A stretch of 64,000 nucleotides of DNA from Parelaphostrongylus tenuis. Lineage: Eukaryota > Nematoda > Chromadorea > Rhabditida > Metastrongylidae. The notes under the pieces are model-generated. The model had not been told where the DNA came from. It saw only the letters and a list, made by a program, of their open reading frames with translations, and ran no database searches. Positions 10,041-22,675 of the stretch are shown here, piece after piece. Location of the stretch: the NCBI GenBank assembly GCA_019055375.1, contig JAHQIW010006014.1, forward strand, positions 1 through 64,000. The letters run 5' to 3'. A program made the position numbers and the translations under genes. The first letter of the stretch is position 1, and every line of letters starts with the position of its first letter.

Positions 10041-12450
10041 AAAGTTTAATGTAACACCTGGTATTTTGCTTAAAGAAGAAAATCACCTCATTCAATAGCT
10101 AAAATCTCCCAAACTTTGGACGCATACTTTGTTATCGGATGGCTTTTTGAATATATTATATATATATATAACGGTGAGAAAAAATATCTTTCGCACTCAA
10201 ACATTTCTGGCTCTATAAAGCCTTTTCTCCAGACTTCTAATGACCATTCGACTGCGCTTATCTTAACGATTTGCAAAATTTATTTGTTATTTGGACTAAA
10301 ACCCCTTTAAGCGCTATGGAAGTCAAAAGAATATTGCTCTTCGCACATAATGGATATGCTACAGAAAGCGCGGCGATTAGAGGCCAATGCTGAGAAATTC
10401 CACTCTTTGGAAGTGCAAAATCTAATTTTTTGTTGAAGGCTACAGCGCTCTAATGAGTCGAGTTCAAAAATCAACTACATATCTGAATCACTGAGATCTG
10501 TGCTATGAAACGATTGCAGAGTGTTTGTGAAAAAAGACTTTAATCTGCAAGAAATCTTTGAATATGAAACAACATTTTGTCCTCATTGGTGCAAAGGAAA
10601 AAATAGCCATTTAAGATATAATATATAAACCACTTAATTTCACTCAATTTCGGCCGTCATATAATCACCTATACTCCGGATTAGTGCAAAAAATACGTTT
10701 TTACCAAAGGCGGCAAGCAGTAGAGCGGCAAGCAGGGTAGAGGTAACGGAAAAGTACCTCAGAGTCATCCGTTTTTATGTGGCGTTTCTTATCTAAGATT
10801 TTCCGTCACGTTTTTCCAGCTTTACAAGTTCAGGAGTTGATGAGGTGTATAATCTAAATAAGATTTAGCAAGATATAGGAATCCCTCACTTATCAGGATA
10901 CGACTCAAAGAGCAAGCTTATCGCAATATTCTGCCTGCAAGTGAAAATGACTCCAGTTTAAAGTGCACTCGTATTTGCGAAAAGCAAATTCAACAGTCTC
11001 CAAAATTGTTGAACTTCAAATTTTTGCCGAGTTACCTTGTGATCGTGTATTTAACTAACTTGATTTACATTTTGTCATCCATATAATCCCGGCTTAATTC
11101 CACACTTTTCAATTTACTTTCCCGGTTTTGACACATTGTCAGAATATAAGCGGTAGCCCACGGTAGGCCCACAGGTCAAAAGTCTTTATGGTGAAAGGAT
11201 CAGTAAGACATATGGTTACCACGCTATACGATGTTTCTATTATTTCTTGGGCACCTCATCTGCTTCAAAACGGGCGTACTGCTCGTTCAGCGATGACTTC
11301 AACTTTGCGTGTTAGACAATGCATCTCACCATTGGCGTCGGTAATACAATTGGAAAGAAACGTGGGGTGGGATGGTCAATCGTATCGTTCGAATGAGCGC
11401 TGCCTGGAAGAGACGTAGTCATAGTTCGAATCCATCACATAAGACCTTCAAATTCCAAGTTGTGCTCGCAATTCATCCTTCTTGTAGCTACCTTCATAGA
11501 GCCCTTAGTAGAGGCTGATTAAAAAAGTGTGTGGAATCGCAATTATTGAAGTTCGAGAGGTTTCAAATGATCAGTTGAATCAAAGGTTATGTTTACATGA
11601 TAACGGTCACAAAATATTGACTGAAAAGAAAGAGAGTGTGATTCGTATCAATCTACTTGGCAAGCACTGCCGCACTTTCCCAGCTCCCTCCTTCCCTCTG
11701 CTGCTCTTAGCATGAGTCGTCCAGTACTGACCAAATGAGCGAAACCATCAAAACGTGTGTATATTGCTAAAATGAAATTTCAAAACCTCGTAAAAGGCTA
11801 AATAAAAAAGGCTGTGAAATCGCATATATTATAGTTTTCGAGGTTTCAAATAATCACTTATATGAAAGGGTGTTTGACCTTTCTGTATTCGATGAAACGA
11901 GCAAGAGGATAATGTGAATTTCAAGTCTTTGGAAAAATGCTTCCAATAGTTTTTTTAGGGCACTCCATCAATAGAAAACATCAAAGATAAAAAGAGCTTT
12001 ATTCAACATCTGACGTTTCGGCTGTTCGTCTTTTCAGAGCCTCTAAAGTCAAACCGTCTACAATCCAATCAGTTAAACATCTTCAATACTCCTTCAGAAA
12101 ATCGAAAAAACATTAAGTGAAGAAAGGACGTTATTGTGCTCAGAAGAGATGAAAGTGCTCCGCGCCTGTCTACGAAACAGGCAGGGCAAGATATTCGTTC
12201 AGAAGGAAGTGCGCGGCGAATGAACACTATTGTGTCCAGTTTCTGAAAGGCAGTCGTTGGAGGAGAATTGTTGGCATGTCAAAGTTGATTTGAGGCTCCA
12301 TCAGATTGAAGTCAAAAGTTACTTTACGGAGAGAGTTCGCTGATCTTTCGAGTAGATCGCATAGCATGGTTATGAGAAGGCAGACGGATGTCGCTAACGA
12401 AGATCAAGCGGGTCACAGTAGAACAATTATGCACCTAGAAATTCAAGGGT
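10041..12450. other. No gene recognised; AT-rich, with one direct repeat pair
   Basis: Short frames here are not convincing. A (TA)n-like run lies near 10150-10172. Two diverged direct copies about 283 bp apart (near 11513-11597 and 11794-11880) share an AAAAAAG...GAAATCGCA...GAGGTTTCAAAT core. A decayed minus-strand family P hammerhead lies at 12007-12041. Confidence 0.6.
12007..12041 (-). ncRNA. Decayed hammerhead, family P
   Basis: Minus strand: GGCT, CTGAAAA (the core G before the last A is changed), a stem II remnant, GAA, ACGT, C, AGATG. The core change would abolish cleavage. No coding PLE sequence was seen beside it, so it may be a solo PLE terminal repeat. Confidence 0.55.
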
Positions 12451-12479
12451 AGTGTTTAAGGAGGCATCACTCTCGTGAT

Positions 12480-13500
12480 GGTTCGCGCTCTCTATTAGAA
12501 TTGGGTCTGAGCTTTTCCCCATCCCAACCCATTTCTAACGAATTTTTTTTGCAGGGTTGCATGTAACCTACGATAAACTCCGTAAAAAGGCCAGGGCTAA
12601 AGAAATTAATAGGAATAAACAAGTGAAGACTTCACCAATGCCATCATTTCCTCAGTCGTTCTACAGGCAACAAGACTCCAACGAGGAAGTTGATAGAAAA
12701 TTCCGGAAATTTGCGGACGAAACTTTCAAAACTCTCATGTACTATCGCGCGAAAGGGTTCCATTCAAACCTCACACAACTATAAAAGTGTAGAATGAAAG
12801 AGGTTCGAGAAGTGGTAAGACAAAAGAAACATAAGACTATTTGTTAGTGATAAGGGTGGAGAATTTGTAGTGATTCCACGCAGTTAGATATTGAAATAAT
12901 GAAAAGCATCTAGACGAAGCTTTGCTTTACTGGCCATCTTCTATGAAGAAATTACAAAAGGGAGCACAGCAATGAGTGGCTCAATATGGCAAAAGCGGCA
13001 GTTTCAAGGCAATCTATAATTTCTTGACCCGACTTATACTTACTTATAACTTGGCATAACTTAGCATCCACTGATAATCTAACGTTTAACTATCCATCTA
13101 TATTCAAAGTTAGACCCATTATCGAATGTTTAGGAGGACCGACGGAGATGACAGCATGGATTTCTAACTTTTATGACATCCCAGTTGCAAGGACACATTC
13201 CAGCACATCTAAGGGACACTCAGATCTTCTTGAACCGTCTACGTAACGGAAATCCAAGCGACACGTACGTATTGGAGTCAGTGGACGTCACCGCCCTCTA
13301 TACCAACGTGTCGAATGTCTCTGCATTGTAAGCTACACACGAATTTTTTCATAGAGCATTACAAAGCTGTAAACATGCATGGCTTGCCGATTCAGCAGTT
13401 CATGGTTTTATTAAGGAAGTGCCTGAACTGCTCAATGTACATATGGTCCGGGAAGTACTTTGCGCAACTGAGAGTTGGCAATGGGGCAGTAAGTGGCACA
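12480..13500 (+). mobile_element. Penelope-like element, 5'/RT part, interrupted by a LINE
   Basis: Contains the PLE N-terminal signature around 12830-12900 (SDKGGEFVVIP in one frame), a KVRPIIECLGGPTE segment near 13110-13150, then VLESVDVTALYTNVSN near 13270-13320 and YIWSGKYFAQLR near 13440-13470. The frame from 12557 to 12784 (75 aa, basic) precedes these and may be the start of the PLE protein; a TTTTTTTTGCAG acceptor-like site lies just before it. Stops and frameshifts separate the pieces. The sequence changes to LINE at about 13505. Confidence 0.75.
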
Positions 13501-13504
13501 TCCA

Positions 13505-14681
13505 CCACGATCACAAGACTCATTGAAGTTTCGCTAGAGAGTACAAACAACCACTCTGTCTCACTTTTATCGATCTGAAGAAAGCCTTCGATTCAGTTGA
13601 AACAGAAGCGGTTATAGAGGCTCTGGATAACCAGGGCGTCCCTACTCGGTACATAATGATCCTTCGTGAGCTTTATAAAGATTTCACGACCAGAATATCT
13701 CCATTCTACAACAATATCACTATTGACGTAAGAAAAGGGGTTCGACAAGGCGATACAATATCGCCAAAACTATTCACTGCCACCCTACAAAACGTCATGC
13801 GAACATTAGAATGGGCCGAAATGGGAATGAAAATTGACGGTCGACAATCAGACCATCTTCGCTTTGCTGACGATATCGTTCTCATAACACCAAACATCAG
13901 CCAAGCGGAACGAATGTTGACCTATTTCGATAACGCCTGTGGAAAGATTGGTCTTCAACTGAATCTAACGAAAACAATGTTCATGAGGAACGGATGGTTT
14001 CGAATGCCCCATTCACGCTCAACGGAACGACAATTTTCGAATGCTCCAGTTACATCTATCTAGGTCGTGAAATCAACATGATGAACGACCTAGCCCCAGA
14101 GTTGAGCAGGAGGAAACGAGCGGCTTGGGGAACGTTTAAGAGCATCGAAGATGTAGTGAAGAGGACAAAGAACATCCGACTCCGTGCCCACCTTTTCAAC
14201 TCGACAATTATCCCTGCCCTAACGTATGCAGCAGAAACCTGGTCGCTACGTAAGCAGGATGAAAGATCACTTGCCGTTATCGAACGCGCAGTCGAAAGGT
14301 CGATGCTAGGAGTATCTCGTATTTCACAAATGAGACAAAGGATCCGAACTTCCGACCTACGTCAACGATCGAAAATCAGAGACGCCGTTCTACACGCCAG
14401 GATATCGAAAATAGGGTGGGCTGGACACGTGATGCGCTTCAACGACAACCGATAGACGAGAGCCGTTACCGACTGGATTCCTCCGGGACGTCAAGCGCTC
14501 TAAAGGAAGACCACTGACCGGTTGGTCCGATTTCTTCACGAAAGCGATGGAAGAAAGATATAATGCTCAGCGAATCCCTAGAGCGAGGGGAACCCACTGG
14601 GCTACTCTTGCACGCGATAAGGAAAAATGGAAGAGTTGCTGGTACCCGCTCGAGTCACTTGACGATCAACGGGACGACAGG
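13505..14681 (+). mobile_element. RTE-type non-LTR retrotransposon (LINE), 5'-truncated
   Basis: It begins inside the RT domain (LTFIDLKKAFDSVETEA, frame-shifted), continues with GVRQGDTISPKLF and the catalytic box LRFADDIVLITPN in the frame 13656-14063, then AETWSLRKQDERSLAVIERA and GWAGHVMR in 13994-14455. It ends with the RARGTHWATLARDKEKWK tail typical of this family. It splits a PLE whose GIY-YIG part resumes at about 14682, so the LINE inserted after the PLE. The frame is broken near 14000 and after 14455. Confidence 0.85.
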
Positions 14682-15345
14682 TGATACAGATACTCTATGG
14701 CATCAGTTGATCTGCAACCGCTTATGTGACCGTCTCTGCACAACGAAAAATTCCAAAATATGCCCCAACGGCAGAGAAGGTGACTGTACGAGCGCAGGGA
14801 CACTTTACCTAATCTCTTGTAAAGCGTGTGGCGACAAATATATTGGCGAGAAGGGTAGGCCGCTCTATGCTCGCATGGAAGATCATCTAACTGACAAGCG
14901 TCATGTCAGACGAAATCCTCCCTCATAGGGACACATAGAACACAGAGGCCTGACGGAGTAGATTTTGACATCGAAGTCATCATCCTTGCGCATTAACATA
15001 AAACATCAGTGCGAAAGATTCCGGCAGTACTTCGGATTAACACGAACAATCCAACCATGAACCGCAGGGAGGACCGCCTCGTTTTCACTCGTGATATGAG
15101 TCAGTATGAAAGACTGCCGTTTTGATGCATCATGTTTACTACGAGCCTATGTAATCTATCTTCGGTGATTTCCACTCGAATTATTCAGGGGAACACACAT
15201 AAAAAGGCGGCGAGTATGTTGAAAGTTGATTTTGTGCTTCACGCGACTGAATTCTACGTGTGCCGATTTCTTCTAAAGAAGTAATGGAGGTGTTTGACTA
15301 GGCAAACTGCCGAAACCTCAGCTGTTCAATAAGGAATGCTATAGC
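14682..15345 (+). mobile_element. Penelope-like element 3' part, downstream of the LINE insertion
   Basis: Encodes HQLICNRLCDRL, ICPNGREGDC, LISCKACGDKYIGEKGRPLYARMEDHL, then a frameshift near 14930 and a degraded remainder. The expected 3' hammerhead is reduced to GCCGAAACCTCAGC near 15308-15326; the CTGAAGA box is deleted. Confidence 0.8.
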
Positions 15346-18230
15346 ACCTCGTGCTTGGCTTAAAAAAGAAAATTAAGAATTACTGAAGCATGCCGAGCTT
15401 AATAGATAGTCGGTCTTGCCAAAAAGAAAGCATCAATAGTTCCATTCTCCTACAGCTATCAACCAAAAGATCTTTTAACCCCTAAGGGACGCTATACAAT
15501 TGATACGCGTAGAGCGAATTGCGATTTTCATCATCTGATTAAGGACTTCTTCTTCTTTTGGCAAAAATTTTTGGAACTCTTGCACCGATCTGATAGAACA
15601 GCATGTTCTCTAGTCTCTCATGTGCTTCTGGCTTGATTGTGCATGTCTTCTGTAAATGAAAGCTGTAGTTTAGTACGCAATCATGCTGAATCTTGCATTT
15701 AGTCAATTGCACTGCATGGTATAAAAGGAATCACATAAAATCTTTAGTTTTGCTCTTCCTAGTTTCACACGGGACCAAAAAGCCATTATAGTAAATGAAA
15801 ATCTAAGAACAACTGGTTATATTTCAAAAAATAATTATGCATGCTGTAATCGATGCATGTTTATCGGAAACTTCCACTATAAATAAGTTATATCAATCAT
15901 TTGTTTATTTCCAATTATTCAAAATTAATGTGTGTGAGAAAAGCTTTCCAAGGAAGAAGACGAAGCATTCGTGTTCGACTAGGAGGCTTAGAGCACCGGC
16001 ATTGTCCGAGTGGTCAGATATATGACAAGTGTATTAAGTCTCCAATATGTGTCTCCACAAAAGTATTCTCAGTACTTTCTCCCTATTCGCACCCATATTC
16101 AAAAAAAGTTTTTTTTTTTTATTTTTTTTGAGGCTTTAGTATTTATGGGACACTTTGAATGTCGAGAATCTGAGCAGTGGTTCTATTTTTCAAATGGTTT
16201 CTGCAATATAGTGCAATGGCATAGTAAAATTTTCTTTCACAATCAAGCATTTTCCACTAAAAAGAAGTTCTCGTTCAGACTATCAAGAACCATTTTATAG
16301 AACAAATCTCAACGATCTCAATGATAAGCGCGGTTTTCGAAAAGGACGTTTCAGTGCGTTGTTAGTGGTAAAAAATTATCGATTCACACTCGGCGCCGTA
16401 TAAATCGCCCAGCGCAATGTACATGTGGAGTACAGTGCGCGCCGAATGTAGAACCTAACAATTTTTTAGCTCTAACGGCGCCCTAGGAAGTCTTGCTCAA
16501 AAACTAAACATATCCTTGGAAGTGTTAACATTTTCGCTATTGAATGAGCGCGAAAGTCTGGAAGGGAAGTCCTGACTAGCGAAAAATACTGAGGTGTGCA
16601 AAATACAGTTTTATACTTGCAGATACAGCTCTCGGAGAGACTTTTCTCGAAAGGCAAGCACGTCTTTGTAATTTTGGAGATCTGAGCTATCGAATGGCTA
16701 TTTAACGGCGACCGCTTTATGCTATTGTTGCAATATCCTTCCATATACCAGTGGAGGGCATAAGCGCCCCATGTGGAATGCAGTCTAATTTCAGTGTTAC
16801 AAGGCAATAAAGATATTACTTAGAAAACCAGGAACGCTGTCAAATTTGCGGGATTTGTGCTATCGAAGTTTCGGTGAACTTTGCGAGGAAATGCTTTGCT
16901 CACCTAAGAATATTTGAATGTAAAATAACAATTTTTTCCACTTTTACGGCGTAATATAAAGACCTTGCAGAATTAAAACACAGATTTTGAATTTCCGGAA
17001 CTCATGCTATCGAGAAACTACCGAAATGCCTAGAAAGGGCAAAACATAATTTCTTGAATATGGGTGCTGACAGGGATAGTAATGTATCATGCGCAATGAA
17101 GAAGGCGTGCTCTTCCTGCACTTACTCGAGCTACATATCAGAATCACCTCTACATAAACCTCCATTAGAAATGTTTAGCTGTAAAAAATGTGCTTTCAAG
17201 CTAGGTTTCCACAGAACACGCGATACAAATACACAATAGGGATTTAAGGCCTACATTTTTTAAGAACTCGGTATTACCGCTAAAAAAAATGAAGGATTTC
17301 AAAAGAAGTAATCACTCCTCGTATCAAATTATCTATGCAACCAATAAACCACCTAGGTTGTCCAAGCGGCGGGATAACATTTCAGACGTAAAATGTCATC
17401 TTTTTGCTCCTACAGGGCTCTATAATATACTTCAAAAAACCAGTCAAATCATTAAAAACTCTGGAGATTTGGGCTATCTAATGACTGACAAAACTTCAGT
17501 GAGAGCCATATCGAAGCCCCAGCCGAGCAAATGAAGAAAATTGAGCTTCAAGCATAGATTTATTTTCGCTGTTGCAAATAACGAAAATTCTTTTTTTTAC
17601 TGAACAAGTCATCGAAATCGCAGAGATTTGAGCTTTGAAACGATTACCATATATTTGGAAGAAAACTATTATGGAACGAGAAAGGCTTTCAAACAATCAT
17701 TTACCACAACTCGTACACATTGTCTCTTAGTAGTTAATCACTGAGATTTCTCAGTAAAATCATTCTATAATATTGTTTTATTAGTAACTGTTGGTCGACT
17801 CGTCCACAGAGACTAAAGCTGAAAGATAAACTTTCTGGGTGTTGACCAATACTTGAGGGATGCCCCGTGCATTCGACTTCGCCATGCATCGTATGAACTA
17901 ATCAAATGCGTATTTGGTTTTTAGAATTAGTCGCGGTAACGTACCGATGCAGCAAGCCGGTGCTGATAGTTCCAGGCTAGGTACCCCAACATCCGAGCGG
18001 TGGAAGGTTCTATGGGCCTTGATCGAGAGATCAAAGTACCGACTCACATGTGTGTCACACGGTACCTCATATAGGCATGACTGTTGGAAATATATTTAGG
18101 TACCATCTAAACCAACTAGGGTACCATCTAAATCCTGTAATAATCGAGAAACTGAAGCATAATCCATAACTAGGGAGTCACAGGCCCTTCATGGACGTAT
18201 GAGTTAAGTCGTTAGGGTGTACCTGGCTAA
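15346..18230. other. No gene recognised; degenerate 150-170 bp tandem repeat inside
   Basis: Nothing coding was recognised. A short stretch at 15378-15420 (GCCGAGCTTAATAGATAGTC) resembles 39997-40024, the other PLE 3' flank. From about 16500 to 17650 a motif like GAGATTTGAGCTATCGAATG recurs in diverged form near 16534, 16680, 16855, 17000, 17470 and 17625, suggesting an old tandem repeat. At 18099-18140 a 20-bp GGTACCATCTAAA-type unit is doubled. Confidence 0.5.
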
Positions 18231-19895
18231 GTTAGGTAGAGCCTTAGAGGAGAGGAAAAAAGTGGATTCTCAAGTGAACAGAAATCCATACTTACGCTTT
18301 GGCGATGAGTAAGCATCTTTCCCTGAATGCGCCGATCATCCACCCTAAGAAAGTCGCAATATCGATCAATACCAAAGGTCACGAAGTGTTTGTCGACTGC
18401 CAGCTGTGCATGGTGGTATAGCTATGTCGGAAATCAATGAATGGCCACAATATTTCTGAGCAGATCAAGTTTCTGCTCGTAAGGATGATTTCATAGTATA
18501 TCAAAGGATGGTACTGAGGTGATCTACTAATTAGATATCTGCTATGGTGACCTTTTTTTTACCAAAATCAACCAGAGATATTCTAAAAAAAAGTGTATAT
18601 TATATCAATGAAGCCTCATTTTACACAGCAATTAGTAGTTTAAATCCCTTACATTTTACTAGTGCATACGAACTCTGTCGTAATCTGTTGTAGCATATTA
18701 ACAATTCAATAAAACGACTTTCGCAGAAATACAACATTCGCTATCCAATACGAATACATGCTCTGTGTCATCCTGGTATCCGTCTCTGTATTTAGTCGCT
18801 TAGCATACAAATTATACGACGTGATCTGTCTCCCCTTGTCATCTGATGGTTGATTGTAGCTTTATTCGTTTTTTATTTTTGTTCAAATCTGCTACAATAC
18901 AATTATGAGAAGACAAATGAAAAATCGATCTCATTCGCTGGAAAGAAGATTTTTATGGGATTGTCAGTAATCATTCAAAAGCTGAGACTTCAGGGTTCAG
19001 TCTCACATCTCCGTTTTTCAAAACACCCACTTATAACGCTGTGATCTCCACACTAGAATGGTGCATATTTCTAGCCGGGCATGGCACTTTTTTGGACTAT
19101 CACCAGCATAAGATAGCGTAGTGCTTCCTGATGTCAATTCTGTGCCTATAACGTGAAAAGACCGTTTCTATGCAATGCAGCACGTAAAATAAGTCAATTC
19201 GATGTGTGGAATGGACGATTTAAAGCCAGTTCACGTGGCGGTGGGTGTGGCAGTCACGTAACTGCTAATGCAGTATTTCTGTGCGCGTTCATAAGACCGT
19301 TCACTGGTCGCTGCTGCCAGTGCTAACATGATTCGCCCCGGAGTCCTTTCCTCCCTACTGAGAGTTCGACTCCTTTAGTTGCAATACATCCTATTTTACC
19401 GGCTGCGTTTCAGAGAAGCGGCCTTTTGTGGCTATGACCGCAGCTTTTGAATCAGATTTCATTGTGCTATCGAATGATTACTAATAGTGCAGAGAATGAG
19501 CTCTGCCCGGCGAGAAATGGGCGTGTCTGCAACGAAAGAAACCTCTTCCTGTTGCAGCGTCAAAAGATGTCTTTTTCGAAAGCCGGCGACGTGGAGCTGT
19601 AGCCTAAAGCATCAGCTTTTGAGTTGTTAACGTACACAACGTTATGAACAAGTCTTCCCATGACACTCCTAAAGTTCCTCTCCAGAGAATGAGATCGGTT
19701 TTTCATTTGTCCTCTCATTACTGAAAAGAGCCCAAATCTTTATTTTGATAACTTTACTATTCTAAATAGTTTCATGTCTAACAGCTGGGCAAAAGCTTTT
19801 TCATATTCAACTGTTTCTAAAAGCTCGCTCAGAACGGTATAGAGTAACGATAAATTTTTGAGCCCCTAAGAAGGCCTTCTATGGGCACTTATACA

Positions 19896-19938
19896 GTGCA
19901 AGACAGTTGTCTTGGCTTTCCAGCATCGTCAGTTGCAC
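19896..19938 (-). ncRNA. Decayed hammerhead, family B
   Basis: Minus strand: GTGCAA, CTGACGA, stem II TGCT-GGAA-AGCC, then AAG in place of the essential GAA, stem III ACAACTGT, C, TTGCAC. Stem I is a perfect 6-bp helix. It differs from the common family B pair GTGCTA/TAGCAC by a paired (compensatory) change, which supports a past RNA fold. Its counterpart in copy 2 is 41153-41195. Confidence 0.6.
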
Positions 19939-20599
19939 GATGCCTCACGTCTGAGCCCATTCTTTATAGGAGGGGAGCCACCAGATGTGAAGAAACGGAC
20001 GGCGTACATCTTACACTGCCGCGTATAAAGTGATATTTCACTTCAAACAATTGTTTTGCTTCAGACATGAACCCACAAAAAACCTCATGAAGGCACAAAA
20101 ATAGACTGTTCGTGTACATGTGAAAACAGATCTCCTGTTTTTGTTTCAACGAACACAGCGTTGTAAGCCATTCAATCCACAAACCGTCATACAGCGAAAC
20201 TCAGAGATTAACCCTTTGGTTTCATTTTGATATTCGGAGGTAGCATGCGACTCGGTCGACGAAACGACGGGCTGTTCTCCAATGGAAAATCGGCAGTTTA
20301 CTATTGAGCCTTTTCTGTGGTATTTCATTCATTCATGAAGATGAAGGAATCGGGAGGGGAGGAAGGGCGGAGTGAAGAGGCGACACGAGATGCGCGTCAA
20401 TTCAAATTCGCTCTAACGCGTAGCGGCGACCGGTTTATCAGGGATAATACACGTGGAAGCCAAATGGTTGATAGTGATGGCCATTGTTGTAGATAACCGA
20501 GACTATTCCACGTTTAATCGAGTAAAAGTGTGATCGCCTATATTAACTGCCGTCTCGTTGACGGACAAGATTTCGAGCAAGCATCAGTAAACCTTCCAA

Positions 20600-20665
20600 T
20601 TTTTCCTATCGCGTGAAAGAGTAGCCCACCAAATCCTCCTCGCTCTCGAATTCGCTGAGTATAAT
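20600..20665 (-). mobile_element. RTE LINE 3' tail fragment
   Basis: Minus strand encodes RARRIWWATLSRDRK, matching the ARGTHWATLARDKEK tail of the LINE at 13505-14681. The same fragment is at about 41915-41980 in the second duplication copy, so it inserted before the duplication. Confidence 0.65.
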
Positions 20666-20786
20666 ACCTTTATTCTAGGTTTTTCGTGAAGAAATCGGAC
20701 CTTCGCATCAGTAGCCTTAGTGCAGTGCTTGTCTTTCCAAGGAATATAGGCGGTAGCGGCTTTCGTCTAACGGTTGTCATTAAGAC

Positions 20787-20826
20787 GCATTACGTGTTTC
20801 GTCCTATGGGGGCTTATCAGTAGCAC
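20787..20826 (-). ncRNA. Decayed hammerhead, family B
   Basis: Minus strand: GTGCTA, CTGATAA (core G changed to A), a stem II region GCCCCCATAGGAC, GAA, then ACACGTAATGCGT. The 3' half of stem I is not recognisable. Confidence 0.5.
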
Positions 20827-20961
20827 CCTCCCTCGATTCAGCCAATCCCCTGACGACTTCAAGTTATTCCATCATATGACTCGGGGAGGTTTTTTTTACT
20901 CGGCGACAATTTCTATGAAGAAAAATATTTGGTCTCAGGGAATCAGTTGAACCAAGGAAGG

Positions 20962-21009
20962 GTGCTGCTGATAAGTCCCAATAGGACGAAATAGGCGCCT
21001 ATATAGCAA
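20962..21009 (+). ncRNA. Hammerhead, family B, one core change
   Basis: GTGCTG, CTGATAA, stem II GTCC-CAATA-GGAC, GAA, stem III ATAGGCGCCTAT (a perfect palindrome), A at the cleavage site, TAGCAA. All three helices form. The single visible defect is A for the invariant G8 of the core, which is expected to prevent cleavage. The stem II sequence is close to that of the schistosome satellite hammerhead. Confidence 0.75.
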
Positions 21010-21245
21010 CAGACCTAACGGCTCAAAGCATGTTACATCCTTATCAGATTATATTGTTTAGAGCGGGTCTATAAAAGAATGTCGATAGAAGAAGTATGAT
21101 TCATTGTAAAACCGCATGTTCGACTACCGGTCACCAAAACATCAGGTAACTCCATCATCTGACTTAAGGTTAAATTTTTAAACTCGACGTCGATTTCTTC
21201 GGAGAGGAGTGTCTATCCTCATGGGATCGCCTTAACCGAGGAAGG

Positions 21246-21293
21246 GTGCTACTGATGAGTCCCAATAGGACGAAATAGGCGCATACATAGCAC
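21246..21293 (+). ncRNA. Hammerhead, family B, near-intact
   Basis: GTGCTA, CTGATGA (complete core), stem II GTCC-CAATA-GGAC, GAA, stem III ATAGGCGCATAC, A, TAGCAC. Stem I is a perfect 6-bp helix. The defect is in stem III, where the pair closing the core is A-C rather than A-U and the palindrome is weakened. Weak or no activity is expected. Confidence 0.75.
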
Positions 21294-22336
21294 TAGACCT
21301 AACTGCTTAGCACATGTTACATCCTTATCAGAATATTTCCGACAAAAAATCAATCTGTCCCTCACCAACATCGTTTTCGTTAGACTTGACCTGAGAACAA
21401 TAGTTACACAGTCGCAGCAGAAATCGATTGATCTTCTTGCTGCCTGGCCTATGCTTCGTGCTATGAGAACATTGTCATCACCAAGCGAAAATCGTGTAAT
21501 TGTCGGCCTTCGATTTCCACTTCCTTCTTATCCTGTCCTGATATTCGAATGACATTTTGAAGAGCGACATGAAGCAATTATGGCGACTTTGTATCACTCT
21601 GTCAAACTTTTCTTTTTTATTTTTATCAAAATTTTCTTCTTTTCTCTTTTTTATGCAAAAGTTTTGTTTGAGAAGAGTTCTGACATTTTCTAAATAGCAA
21701 CGCTTTTCACCAGTTTTCTTTTTCTTCCATTTTTGTCGAAGACTATCAGAATATTGAAACACTCCTGAAACATCCCAAATGCTTATGCTGTATAGCGAAT
21801 TACATTAAAGAGCTACACCGCCTCGAAGATTGCTCACAGCTTAAAGGGACTTTTGCTCGGGCAGGATATGACATTTAGGAAGTCGATTTACAGGTTAGTT
21901 TTGTTGATCAAGAAAATCTCGTTCAGGATTTCACTGTTTAATTTGAGGTGACTTCTGAAAACCCGGGTCCATCGACTTCCCCTTCAAACACTGAGAGGAA
22001 GTAAAATTTTGAAACATCTCTTGTGATAACTCATTTCGATGTTGGAGCATCTTCCGGATTTCTAATAGTGTTTTTGAAATTTGATTTATGTATGTGAATT
22101 GGTATTCGTTCAGCGCCGATGATGGCGAGCCTTGCTCGTCGACCGAAGGTATCGATTAAACGAAACGGCTGAAATGAGTGATCATAGGGTGCGAAGCTTT
22201 CGAATTTTTGATTTCTTTACTTTGAATAATTCTTTAATGTCTAGTTGCAATACCACTAAAATCTTCTTCACACATATTTTTGATCGTCACACAATATGCT
22301 CAAGCCTACTGTGAGGTCTGGTTTGACAGTTATACA

Positions 22337-22382
22337 GTACTAGACAGCTGCTGTTTCGCCCTTCCGTGCTCCTTAGTAGCAG
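22337..22382 (-). ncRNA. Decayed hammerhead, family B
   Basis: Minus strand: CTGCTA, CTAAGGA (core damaged), stem II GCACGGAAGGGC, GAA, stem III ACAGCAGCTGT, cleavage C, TAGTAC. Helices are mostly kept, the catalytic box is lost. Confidence 0.58.
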
Positions 22383-22630
22383 GGTACCTTTTGGTTCAGC
22401 CGATCCCATAGGGATATACCACTGCATATGAAGGACCTGACGCGAAGAGAAAATCACTGAAAGTCAAGTTGAAAAACTCTATGATTCACTCTACTGGCCA
22501 CGAGTGCTCGATGTGGTCATAGCAATGTCGAGGAATTTCGTCACCTGACTTGCGAAATTCGTTATTTGGCGTCGCTTCCTTTATATTTGAGGGCATACCC
22601 TCGAAGGGATCGGCAGAACCGAAAAGCATC

Positions 22631-22675
22631 GTGCCACTGAGGAATCTGAAAAAGCGAGGGAGAATTGTGTAGTAC
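22631..22675 (+). ncRNA. Decayed hammerhead, family B
   Basis: GTGCCA, CTGAGGA, a weak stem II, GAG instead of GAA, a degraded stem III, TAGTAC. Recognisable mainly by comparison with 43788-43833. Confidence 0.5.

Larger units (their letters stand above)
20787..21340. mobile_element. Family B hammerhead element: one inverted plus two tandem ribozyme units
   Basis: Left end carries a reverse hammerhead remnant (20787-20826). Then come two direct copies of a unit about 284 bp long, each with a plus-strand hammerhead (20962-21009 and 21246-21293). The units share flanks such as CCATCAT...TGACT before and ATGTTACATCCTTATCAGA after the ribozyme. In copy 2 of the duplication the matching place is cut by an RTE fragment at 42110. 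This is the tandem-dimer layout of retrozyme-like repeats. Confidence 0.7.
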
